Shown here: in pieces, positions 1 through 5,127 of the stretch
Numbering within the stretch: the first letter of the stretch is position 1
Layout of the letters: each line of letters begins with the position of its first letter
Position numbers and translations under genes: made by a program
Assembly: GCA_017997515.1 (NCBI GenBank)
Contig: JAGOEY010000147.1
Coordinates: 1 to 5,127, forward strand
Origin: Burkholderiaceae bacterium
GTDB lineage: Bacteria; Pseudomonadota; Gammaproteobacteria; Burkholderiales; Burkholderiaceae
Direction of reading: 5' to 3'
Length of the DNA: 5,127 nt
The notes under the pieces: generated by a model
Told to the model about the DNA's origin: nothing
Databases searched by the model: none
What the model saw: the letters and a program-made list of their open reading frames with translations, nothing else

Positions 1-124
1 TCTCCTGAACGCCAAACCCTGGTGGTGAACCTGACACCTGGGCGGGAAAATCGAGTGTCTCAGCCGGCTTGATGGCGCTTCCGCGGTGCGATACTTGGCC
101 TCATGCGGTTAAAACGCCTATCCG
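1..124 (+). mobile_element. Probable terminal (oriIS-like) end of an IS91/ISCR-family element
   Basis: This stretch is not part of glmM, whose homology stops at about 122-125, and it carries no gene I recognise. Its inner edge, 105-124 (GCGGTTAAAACGCCTATCCG), resembles the oriIS terminus remembered for ISCR elements (GCGTTTGAACTTCCTATACC): the start, the TT/AA core and the CCTAT block align. A short open stretch at 1-72 on the plus strand ends in TGA and could be the tail of a transposase, but I cannot recognise it. The reading is supported by the IS91-type transposase fragment at the other edge, which lies in the same orientation. What is seen is the breakpoint in glmM and the motif; the element identity is inference. 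It could instead be the end of another kind of insertion sequence or a chromosomal rearrangement. Confidence 0.45.
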
Positions 125-799
125 TAAGGCATCCGGGTGCGTGGCACCCACCTCATGGTTGATGTTCAGGCCATCGGGCGCACAGCCAATGGCTACCACA
201 TCGGCGCCCAGCTCATGGAACACCTTGGGAGCGATGTGGTACGCCGCCCCATGTGCCGCGTCCACCACGATCTTCAGCCCCTTGAGCGTCAGGTCCTGAT
301 CGAAGGTGCTTTTGCAAAATTCGATATACCGTCCCGCTGCGTCGTCGAGCCGGCGGGTTTTACCCAGCGAGGCCGAGTCGGCCCATACCGGGGGTTCATC
401 CAGCGCGGCCTCGACCGCCAGCTCCCACGCATCGGGCAGCTTGGTACCCTGGGCACTGAAGAACTTGATGCCATTGTCAGGAAAGGCATTGTGGCTGGCC
501 GAAATTACCACACCCAGGCTGGCGCGCTGGGCGCGTGTCAGGTATGCCACGCCTGGCGTAGGCAAGGGTCCCAGAAGCACCACATCCACTCCGGCCGAAT
601 TGAAGCCCGACTCCAGCGCGCTCTCCAGCATGTAACCCGAAATACGGGTGTCTTTGCCGATCAGCACCGTGGGGCGGTCCTCGGTCTGGCGCAGCACCCG
701 GCCAACGGCATGTGCCAGGCGCAGCACGAAATCGGGCGTAATAGGCGCCTGCCCCACCGTGCCGCGAATGCCGTCGGTTCCAAAATATTTTCTTGTCAT
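101..799 (-). pseudogene. glmM: Phosphoglucosamine mutase, 3'-truncated fragment
   Basis: GlmM converts glucosamine-6-phosphate to glucosamine-1-phosphate in the cytoplasm, on the route to UDP-GlcNAc for peptidoglycan and LPS. The start at 799 gives [13 protein letters not shown], the family N-terminus, with an AGGA ribosome-binding site 8 nt upstream (808-811). Residues 1-228 are clearly GlmM and include the phosphoserine loop ISASHN with Ser102 in the same position as in E. coli. Homology stops after HPDAL; a few foreign codons follow and a TGA lies at 101-103, giving 232 residues against about 445 in the family. The metal-binding DGDADR-type loop, the sugar-binding loop and the C-terminal phosphate-binding domain are all missing, so the product should be inactive. 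Position 105, normally Pro in this loop, is Ala. The reading frame stays open upstream to 1012, but that part has no GlmM similarity. A functional copy must exist elsewhere, because the gene is normally essential. Confidence 0.9.
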
Positions 800-807
800 T
801 CCCGGTT

Positions 808-811
808 TCCT
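808..811 (-). promoter_or_regulatory. glmM ribosome-binding site
   Basis: Read on the minus strand this is AGGA, 8 nt before the ATG at 799. It decides the start, because the frame is open for a further 71 codons upstream without any family similarity. I see no convincing sigma-70 promoter in the rest of the interval between this site and the terminator at 975-1004. Confidence 0.65.
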
Positions 812-968
812 AAAGCGCTGGTTCGCTGGATTTTGAAAGTAGCCCGGACGCAAGTGCACGCACGCGGACGGCGCCCATGGAGACGATGGATCGGTGGCTA
901 TCCCTCGTGATCGCCACCCACCAACCCACTCCGCACACGACGCCTGGCTATTTTCGCATCCCCTCAAA

Positions 969-1004
969 GCAAAAGCGCCCTGACCCATTTCAGGGTCAGG
1001 GCGC
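969..1004 (-). terminator. Rho-independent terminator of the oxidoreductase gene
   Basis: A perfect 12-bp stem (975-986 pairing with 993-1004, GCGCCCTGACCC) with a 6-nt loop is followed on the minus strand by TTTTGCTTT (966-974). It lies 17 nt beyond the TAA of the oxidoreductase gene (1022-1024). There is no T-run on the plus-strand side, so it is directional. It separates this gene from glmM and implies that the oxidoreductase is a transcription unit of its own. Confidence 0.88.
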
Positions 1005-1021
1005 AGAGGCAAGTAAATCGC

Positions 1022-3727
1022 TTACTGTTTCGCGTTCTTCATCAGGAATTCCAGCACGAGCTTTTGCTCACCGTCGTCCAGACCGGCGCGTGGGAACATG
1101 CTTTGCGTGATGCCCAGCCACTGCTTCTTATTGAAGCCGCCCGGGTCCCGCGGGCCGTGGCAGACGGTGCAACGCTGGTAGAAGATTTTTTCACCCGGAC
1201 TGAGCGAGGCCGTCGCCTTTTCGCGCAGCGTTTGCGCACGCTCCAGGCCAAAAAACTTCTCGTCAAACTTAATGTCTTTTTTGACAACGATCTGCGGTGG
1301 ATCGAACGCCTTGGTGCCTCCCGCGTCCGCATCGGTGCATTTGCGCAAAGAGGCCATGCAGGTGTTGGCCGTCGTAGCCTGGGACAGGCCGCTGGCACCT
1401 CGGCTGGAGGTCAGGAAGTTCACCTGGCCATTGTTGCAGCGGCCCTTGCTGTCGAGTTGTGGCCAGGCGCCTTCGTAGATGCTGACCACGCCGGGCATGA
1501 TTTTGTCGGACACCCGTGCACCCACCACCAGGGAGCCGCGGTCGTTGTACAGCTCCACCAGATCACCGTCTTTGATGCCGCGCTCGGCCGCATCCTGCGT
1601 ACTGATCGTCAGCGGCTCGCGCGTCTGCACCGCATAGCGCTTGCGCAGCGGCTCCGCGTTGTTCATTTGTGAGTGCAGGCGGAAGTACGGGTGCGGGCTG
1701 ACCACATGCAACTGGCCATTTTTGCCATTGCCCAGATATTCACCGGGCTCCAAAAATTTGGGCATGGGCGGCATATCGGGCAGTTTCATCTTGTCGATGC
1801 TGGCCGAATACATCTCGATTTTGCCGGTGGGGGTATGCAGCGCGTTTTTCTTCGGGTCCTTGCGGTAGTCGGCGTGGCGCACCCACTTGCGTGCTTCCTT
1901 GGGTACCTTGATCGGGGCCATGCCCTTTTCCCAGAATTCCTCGAAGGGCATGCTGCCCTCGGCCGAACTGGCGGCGAAAGCTTCCTTGACGTAGTCCATC
2001 TGTGTTTTGCCTTCGGTGAAGGCGTATTCGACACCACACACTTCCGAGAGGCGGCGGAAGATCTCGAAGTCGTCGAGCACGTCACCCACGGGCGCCACCA
2101 CCTGGCGCATGGCAAACACCTTGTCAATGTTGTAGGTGCCGCCCGAGGAAATATCGTTGCGCTCCATCGTGGTGGTCGCGGGCAAGACGATGTCGGCCAT
2201 GCGGGCGGAACCGTTCCACCAGCAATCCTGCACGATAACGGTGTCCACGACTTGCATGGCACGCGCCAACTCGTTCAAGTCCTGCTGGTGCGAGAAGAAG
2301 TTGTTGCCCGCGTTGTAGATCAGCTTGACCTTGGGAAAGGTGTAGGTGCTGCCGTTGTAGGTGAATGCCTTGCCGGGGTTCAACAGCATTTCATTGATCC
2401 GCGATGCCGGGCAGATTTTCTTGATCGGATTGCGCCCCTGCGACATGCCGCGGGGTGCGGTGCCGCCCGATTGCGCCGTTCCGCCGCCACCGTAGTGCCA
2501 CGAAAAACCAATGCCCTGGCCCGGCAGACCGATATTGCCCAACATGCAGGCAAAGTTGACGATGGCCCAGTAAGGCATCTCACCGTGGTGCGCGCGCTGG
2601 ATGGCCCAGGAACCGGCAATCTGCGTGCGCTTGCTGGCCATGAGCTCGGCCAACTCCCGAATTTTGGCCGCCGGAATGCCCGTAATCTTGCTGGCCCACT
2701 CGGGCGTCTTGGGCGGCGTGCCGTCAGAGTCCTTGCCTTCCAGATAGGCCAGAAAGCGGTCGAAGCCTACGGTGTACTTGCTGATGAAGGCCTTGCTGTA
2801 CTTGCCCGTGCGGTACAGGTGGTAGCTCATCGCCAAGAACAGCGCAGTGTCCGTGTTGGGGATAATTCTCACCCACTCGGAGCCCATCTGCTCGTCGGTG
2901 GTGGTGACCTGCGGGTTGATCGAGATGAACTTCACGCCCGCTTTCTTGATGGCATCGAAGTTGGGATACATCTCGTGGTCGCACACCGTGTATTCGATGC
3001 GGTTGTTCTTGTCGGGGTCGCAACCCACAAAGACAAAGACCTCGGTGTTGTCACGTACCTGCTCCCACGAGGTCTGCGCCGAATAGACTTCCAGGTCGCC
3101 AATGATCATGGGCATGATCACCTGCCCGGCCCCAGCTGAATAGTCGCCGGCCGTCATGGACGAGCCGCCCAGCAGGTTGAAGAAACGCCCCTGCAGCACA
3201 TTGGGCCGGAAGATACCGCCATGCGACCAGCCGCCATAGCTGCTGCTAAAGCACCCCTCGTTACCGTGCTTCTCAATCGTGTCCAGAATAGCTTTGGCGC
3301 TCAGGCCGATCGCTGTATCCCAGCTCACTTGCACCCAATCGTCCTTGCCGCGCAACTCGGGCTTGCTGCTGCCACCGCTTTGCACAGCTTCCAAATACGA
3401 CTTGCGCACCATCGGCCCTGCGATACGCGTCTTGTCGTAGGTGCGCGCCAGCATGCCTTCGGTCAGCATGAGGGTGGGACGCTTGTCTGCAGCCGTCGGC
3501 GTGACCTGGGTCAACCGCCCATTGGTCACCGTGGCAATGAAAGGCCCATAGTGGTTTGCATGCGCCACCGTACCTGTCCAGGAAGCCAAATCCACCGCCG
3601 CTGCCGCCGGTGCGGGCGTCTGTGCAATAGCGCGGGCCACTGGCCCAAGCGGGAACAAGGATACTGCCAGCCCAGCCGAACCCAATGCTCCGGTAGCACC
3701 GAGTAAATTGCGTCGTGTCAGCCTCAT
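1022..3727 (-). CDS. TorA/DMSO-reductase-like molybdopterin oxidoreductase with C-terminal cytochrome c domain
   Basis: This is a 901-residue periplasmic bis-MGD enzyme that probably reduces an S- or N-oxide (TMAO, DMSO or similar) as a terminal electron acceptor. Residues 1-36 are a Tat signal (TRRNLLG, hydrophobic run, likely cut after ARAIA or nearby). There is no cysteine cluster at the mature N-terminus, so no Fe-S cluster. The segment GDYSAGAGQVIMP supplies Ser197 as the expected Mo ligand, as in TorA and DorA. Further family motifs are IGLPGQGIGFSWHYGG, ADIVLPATTTMERND, and the dinucleotide-binding domain from about 671 to 797 (HPYFRLHSQ). Tyr164 in SSSYGGW may match the active-site Tyr114 of Rhodobacter DMSO reductase, which would point towards S-oxides. 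After the usual TorA end (about 797) follows an extension with a c-type heme site, CTVCH (853-857; nt 1157-1171), and a possible distal ligand Met877. The start is fixed by a GAAAGG ribosome-binding site 5 nt upstream. No torC, torD or torSTR gene is present. The exact substrate is not determinable. Confidence 0.9.
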   Translation of the reverse strand: MRLTRRNLLGATGALGSAGLAVSLFPLGPVARAIAQTPAPAAAAVDLASWTGTVAHANHYGPFIATVTNGRLTQVTPTAADKRPTLMLTEGMLARTYDKTRIAGPMVRKSYLEAVQSGGSSKPELRGKDDWVQVSWDTAIGLSAKAILDTIEKHGNEGCFSSSYGGWSHGGIFRPNVLQGRFFNLLGGSSMTAGDYSAGAGQVIMPMIIGDLEVYSAQTSWEQVRDNTEVFVFVGCDPDKNNRIEYTVCDHEMYPNFDAIKKAGVKFISINPQVTTTDEQMGSEWVRIIPNTDTALFLAMSYHLYRTGKYSKAFISKYTVGFDRFLAYLEGKDSDGTPPKTPEWASKITGIPAAKIRELAELMASKRTQIAGSWAIQRAHHGEMPYWAIVNFACMLGNIGLPGQGIGFSWHYGGGGTAQSGGTAPRGMSQGRNPIKKICPASRINEMLLNPGKAFTYNGSTYTFPKVKLIYNAGNNFFSHQQDLNELARAMQVVDTVIVQDCWWNGSARMADIVLPATTTMERNDISSGGTYNIDKVFAMRQVVAPVGDVLDDFEIFRRLSEVCGVEYAFTEGKTQMDYVKEAFAASSAEGSMPFEEFWEKGMAPIKVPKEARKWVRHADYRKDPKKNALHTPTGKIEMYSASIDKMKLPDMPPMPKFLEPGEYLGNGKNGQLHVVSPHPYFRLHSQMNNAEPLRKRYAVQTREPLTISTQDAAERGIKDGDLVELYNDRGSLVVGARVSDKIMPGVVSIYEGAWPQLDSKGRCNNGQVNFLTSSRGASGLSQATTANTCMASLRKCTDADAGGTKAFDPPQIVVKKDIKFDEKFFGLERAQTLREKATASLSPGEKIFYQRCTVCHGPRDPGGFNKKQWLGITQSMFPRAGLDDGEQKLVLEFLMKNAKQ

Positions 3728-3732
3728 ATTTA

Positions 3733-3738
3733 CCTTTC
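3733..3738 (-). promoter_or_regulatory. Ribosome-binding site of the oxidoreductase gene
   Basis: Read on the minus strand this is GAAAGG, 5 nt before the ATG at 3727. The start it selects places the twin-arginine motif at residues 5-6, as expected for a Tat signal peptide, so start and ribosome-binding site support each other. Confidence 0.65.
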
Positions 3739-3768
3739 AAATAATGTGGTTATTGAAGGGTAAACCCC

Positions 3769-3798
3769 AATATATTAAAGGTCAATGGATATTTTCAA
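3769..3798 (-). promoter_or_regulatory. Putative sigma-70 promoter of the oxidoreductase gene
   Basis: On the minus strand TTGAAA (3793-3798) and TATATT (3769-3774) are separated by 18 nt. They sit in a markedly AT-rich stretch within GC-rich surroundings and would give a leader of about 35 nt. A second option is TTGACC (3780-3785) with TACCCT (3757-3762) at 17-nt spacing, with a weaker -10. This is pattern matching only. Confidence 0.5.
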
Positions 3799-3815
3799 TA
3801 TTCAAATTCATTTGA
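3789..3815. promoter_or_regulatory. Palindromic sites overlapping and just upstream of the -35
   Basis: Two inverted repeats lie next to each other. One is TCAAAT-TC-ATTTGA (3802-3815), perfect 6-bp arms centred about 45 nt upstream of the predicted transcription start. The other is ATATT-TTC-AATAT (3789-3801), which overlaps the proposed -35. The position suits an activator or repressor. Neither matches the FNR consensus (TTGAT-N4-ATCAA) well, so I do not name a regulator. Confidence 0.35.
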
Positions 3816-4039
3816 CAGCGCAATGACCTGGCTCAACAAATGGCGGCAATGCGCGGGTATTACGCAAATGAATGACGCATTCAAGCGCCTGAAGTGCGCC
3901 GCCGCACTTTTTAAGGGGCCCGTAGAGCATGAATGGCGAGGCTTCACGGCTTGCATGCGGATGGAAAATGCCGGCTTGGCAGAGCATGGCGGCAGCGCCG
4001 TGCAACAGTGAAACACGCCCTTGGGAAGGCCGCTGAGGT
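3816..4039. other. Intergenic stretch without a convincing gene
   Basis: This stretch lies between the end of folP and the regulatory region of the oxidoreductase gene. Short open frames exist on both strands (for example 62 codons at 3823-4011 on the plus strand) but lack a recognisable product or ribosome-binding site. It contains one hairpin, described separately. There is no clear intrinsic terminator for folP; only a 5-bp stem, CAGAG-CCC-CTCTG (4041-4053), overlaps the folP stop. Confidence 0.6.
3892..3912 (+). terminator. Possible plus-strand intrinsic terminator
   Basis: AAGTGCG (3892-3898) pairs with CGCACTT (3903-3909) around a 4-nt loop and runs into five T residues (3908-3912) on the plus strand. 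It has the form of a small intrinsic terminator, but it points against the genes around it and no plus-strand gene precedes it. It may be chance, or may limit antisense transcription towards folP. Confidence 0.3.
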
Positions 4040-4873
4040 TCAGAGCCCCTCTGATCGCATCGCCTTCCACACAGCCAGCGCCTGCACAGTTTCACGCACA
4101 TCGTGCACACGAACCACATGCGCGCCGCGCTCCACGGCCAAAAGGGCTGCAGTGACGCTGGGTATCAAGCGCTGGTCGACATCCAGCCCGGTCACGGCAC
4201 CCAGCGAGGACTTGCGGGACCAGCCCGCCAGCAGCGGGTAGCCCATGGCAAGCAATTCATCCTGGCGGGCCAGAAGGGCAAAATTTTGCTCCACAGTTTT
4301 GCCAAACCCGATGCCGTAGTCCAGCACAATTCGTTGCCGATTGACCCCTAGCGCCTGTAAATCAAGCGCAGCGCGCTTCAAAAATGAGAGCACCTGCAGA
4401 ACGGCGTCTCCCTCCATCGGTGCAGACTGCATGGTTTGCGGATCACGGTGCATGTGCATCAAACAAATGCCGCACGCCGGGTGGCGTGCCACCACTTGTG
4501 CGGTGCCTGGCTGGCGCAGCGCCCACACGTCGTTGACGATGTCAGCACCCAGGTCAAGTGCATGCTGCATCACTTCAGCCTTGCAGGTATCGATCGACAC
4601 AGGCACGCCCAAATGCACCGCTTCGCGCAGCACGGGCAGAACACGGGCAAGCTCATCCTCTAACGCCACCGGAGGGCTGCCGGGCCGCGTCGATTCACCG
4701 CCAATGTCCAAAATATCCGCCCCCTCGCGCACCAACTGCTCGCAATGGAGTAACGCCTGGCGGGCCGTGGCATGGCGCCCGCCGTCTGAAAAAGAGTCGG
4801 GCGTAGCGTTGACGATGCCCATGATCCGGGGCCGGGACAGGTCGATCGCAAAACGGGTGGTGTGCCAGATCAT
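4040..4873 (-). CDS. folP: Dihydropteroate synthase
   Basis: DHPS joins p-aminobenzoate to dihydropterin pyrophosphate to make dihydropteroate, the sulfonamide-targeted step of folate synthesis in the cytoplasm. The 277-residue product aligns with E. coli FolP without a shift in the residues I checked: loop 1 MGIVNATPDSFSDGG with Phe28, loop 2 GGESTRPG with Thr62 and Pro64, Asp95-Thr96, Asn114-Asp115, Asp185, SRKSSLG with Lys221, and RVHDV with Arg255 and His257. The usual positions of chromosomal sulfonamide-resistance mutations (Phe28, Pro64) are wild type, and the Phe-Gly insertion of Sul enzymes (GFFLG-type) is absent, so this is an ordinary folP rather than a sul gene. One oddity is Tyr186 where DHPS normally has Pro (DPGxGFGK); TAC lies at 4316-4318. 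The ATG at 4873 fits the family N-terminus although no good ribosome-binding site precedes it. It follows ftsH, as in many proteobacteria, but is separated from glmM by the oxidoreductase gene. Confidence 0.95.
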   Translation of the reverse strand: MIWHTTRFAIDLSRPRIMGIVNATPDSFSDGGRHATARQALLHCEQLVREGADILDIGGESTRPGSPPVALEDELARVLPVLREAVHLGVPVSIDTCKAEVMQHALDLGADIVNDVWALRQPGTAQVVARHPACGICLMHMHRDPQTMQSAPMEGDAVLQVLSFLKRAALDLQALGVNRQRIVLDYGIGFGKTVEQNFALLARQDELLAMGYPLLAGWSRKSSLGAVTGLDVDQRLIPSVTAALLAVERGAHVVRVHDVRETVQALAVWKAMRSEGL

Positions 4874-4893
4874 GTGCAGTGGTCAAAAATGCC

Positions 4894-4923
4894 AAAAAAA
4901 ACGGGGCACAAAGGCCCCGTTTT
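4894..4923 (-). terminator. Rho-independent terminator after ftsH
   Basis: A 10-bp stem AAAACGGGGC / GCCCCGTTTT (4898-4907 with 4914-4923) with a 6-nt loop is followed by a T-run on the minus strand (7 A residues at 4894-4900 on the plus strand). It lies between the ftsH stop (4940) and the folP start (4873). Transcription of folP would therefore need read-through or a promoter within the remaining ~20 nt, where I see none. Confidence 0.8.
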
Positions 4924-4939
4924 GACACCCACAGGCCCT

Positions 4940-5008
4940 TCAGGCCACAGTGGGTGCAGGATCGGTGCTCACGGCAGGTGTGCCACCCGTGGGGCCATCG
5001 CCGCTGCG
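4940..5008 (-). pseudogene. ftsH: C-terminal tail of FtsH, 5'-truncated
   Basis: On the minus strand about 20 codons ending in a TGA (4940-4942) read SGDGPTGGTPAVSTDPAPTVA. This is a low-complexity Gly/Pro/Thr/Ser tail of the sort found at the C-terminus of betaproteobacterial FtsH, the membrane-bound ATP-dependent zinc protease. The assignment rests mainly on position: ftsH precedes folP in many proteobacteria, and a terminator follows the stop. Upstream, the sequence turns into a transposase reading on the opposite strand, with the joint somewhere in about 4999-5008. None of the AAA or protease domain is present, so this is only a remnant. The tail alone is too short for certainty. Confidence 0.55.
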
Positions 5009-5127
5009 GCGACTGTGGGCACGACTACTTTGTAGCCTTCTCCTGCAAAGGCCGGGGAGTCTGCCCCTCGTGCACCACGCGGCGGATGGTGGAGACGGCG
5101 GCACACCTGAGCGACCACGTCTTCCCC
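4999..5127 (+). mobile_element. IS91-family transposase fragment (zinc-binding domain)
   Basis: Plus-strand frame from 4999 reads RRCGDCGHDYFVAF, then SCKGRGVCPSC, then TTRRMVETAAHLSDHVFP to the window edge. This is the Cys-rich transposase zinc-binding region typical of IS91/ISCR-family rolling-circle (Y2, HUH-type) transposases, with paired CxxC motifs and the RRM-ETAAHL-DHVFP block. The protein runs out of the window, so the catalytic domain is not visible. Its normal N-terminal ~80 residues are not seen upstream; instead the sequence passes into the ftsH tail, so this copy appears to be 5'-truncated at about 4999-5008. The frame remains open further upstream by chance. The transposase points away from the folP block. 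Confidence 0.85.

Noticed and set aside
137..910. A 257-codon plus-strand frame antisense to glmM
   Set aside because: The opposite strand encodes clear GlmM sequence; this frame has no recognisable motif and spans the glmM start and its upstream region.
800..1012. Extension of the glmM frame upstream to a start at 1012
   Set aside because: The added 71 codons show no GlmM similarity and cover the terminator hairpin of the preceding gene; the ATG at 799 has a ribosome-binding site and begins the family N-terminus.
1673..3139. A 488-codon open frame on the plus strand antisense to the oxidoreductase
   Set aside because: It shadows a gene with full family similarity over its length; the translation is rich in His, Arg and Gly and resembles no protein I know. 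It follows from high GC at third positions.
1022..3727. Possibility that the oxidoreductase is a nitrate, formate, perchlorate or arsenite type enzyme
   Set aside because: No N-terminal Cys motif for an Fe-S cluster, and the Mo-ligand segment carries Ser in a TorA/DorA-like context; motifs agree with TorA throughout.
3823..4011. A 62-codon plus-strand frame in the gap between folP and the oxidoreductase
   Set aside because: No ribosome-binding site, no recognisable motif, and a terminator-like hairpin lies inside it.
4040..4873. Possibility that this is a mobile sulfonamide-resistance gene (sul type)
   Set aside because: The motif is DYGIGFGKT without the Phe-Gly insertion, and STRPG and Phe28 are intact; the sequence is a normal betaproteobacterial FolP aligning residue for residue with E. 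coli numbering.

Overview
The window looks like DNA from a betaproteobacterium, most likely of the Comamonadaceae/Burkholderiales. The evidence is the style of the FolP and GlmM proteins, the GC-rich coding sequence, and remnants of the common gene order ftsH-folP-glmM. All genes of the main block read on the minus strand. From right to left they are the last ~20 codons of ftsH, a complete folP (dihydropteroate synthase), a complete Tat-exported molybdopterin oxidoreductase of the TorA/DMSO-reductase type with a C-terminal cytochrome c module, and the first half of glmM (phosphoglucosamine mutase).

Layout: 1 to about 124 is non-host sequence ending in a motif that resembles the oriIS end of IS91/ISCR elements. 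101-799 is the 3'-truncated glmM fragment. 800-1021 is an intergenic stretch with a strong terminator for the oxidoreductase gene. 1022-3727 is the oxidoreductase gene. 3728-4039 holds its AT-rich promoter and otherwise no convincing gene. 4040-4873 is folP. 4894-4923 is a terminator between ftsH and folP. About 4940-5008 is the ftsH tail. About 4999-5127 is the zinc-binding part of an IS91-family transposase reading out of the window on the plus strand.

The striking point is architectural. Both host genes at the edges (ftsH and glmM) are cut, and the DNA beyond each cut looks like an IS91/ISCR-type element. The two pieces lie in the same orientation: a 3'/oriIS-like end on the left and an incoming transposase on the right. 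The simplest reading is a chromosomal segment captured by a rolling-circle element, with the window ending inside repeated IS copies. This resembles the way folP-derived sul genes and glmM fragments are known to have been mobilised by ISCR elements. Here, however, the folP is an ordinary DHPS without the Sul-type insertion, and the passenger that stands out is a self-contained respiratory S/N-oxide reductase gene.

Functionally, folP would supply dihydropteroate for folate synthesis. The oxidoreductase would act in the periplasm, taking electrons through its own heme. The glmM and ftsH pieces cannot be functional as they stand. FolP Tyr186 and GlmM Ala105 replace residues that are normally proline, which would fit relaxed selection on a redundant copy, but this is only inference.
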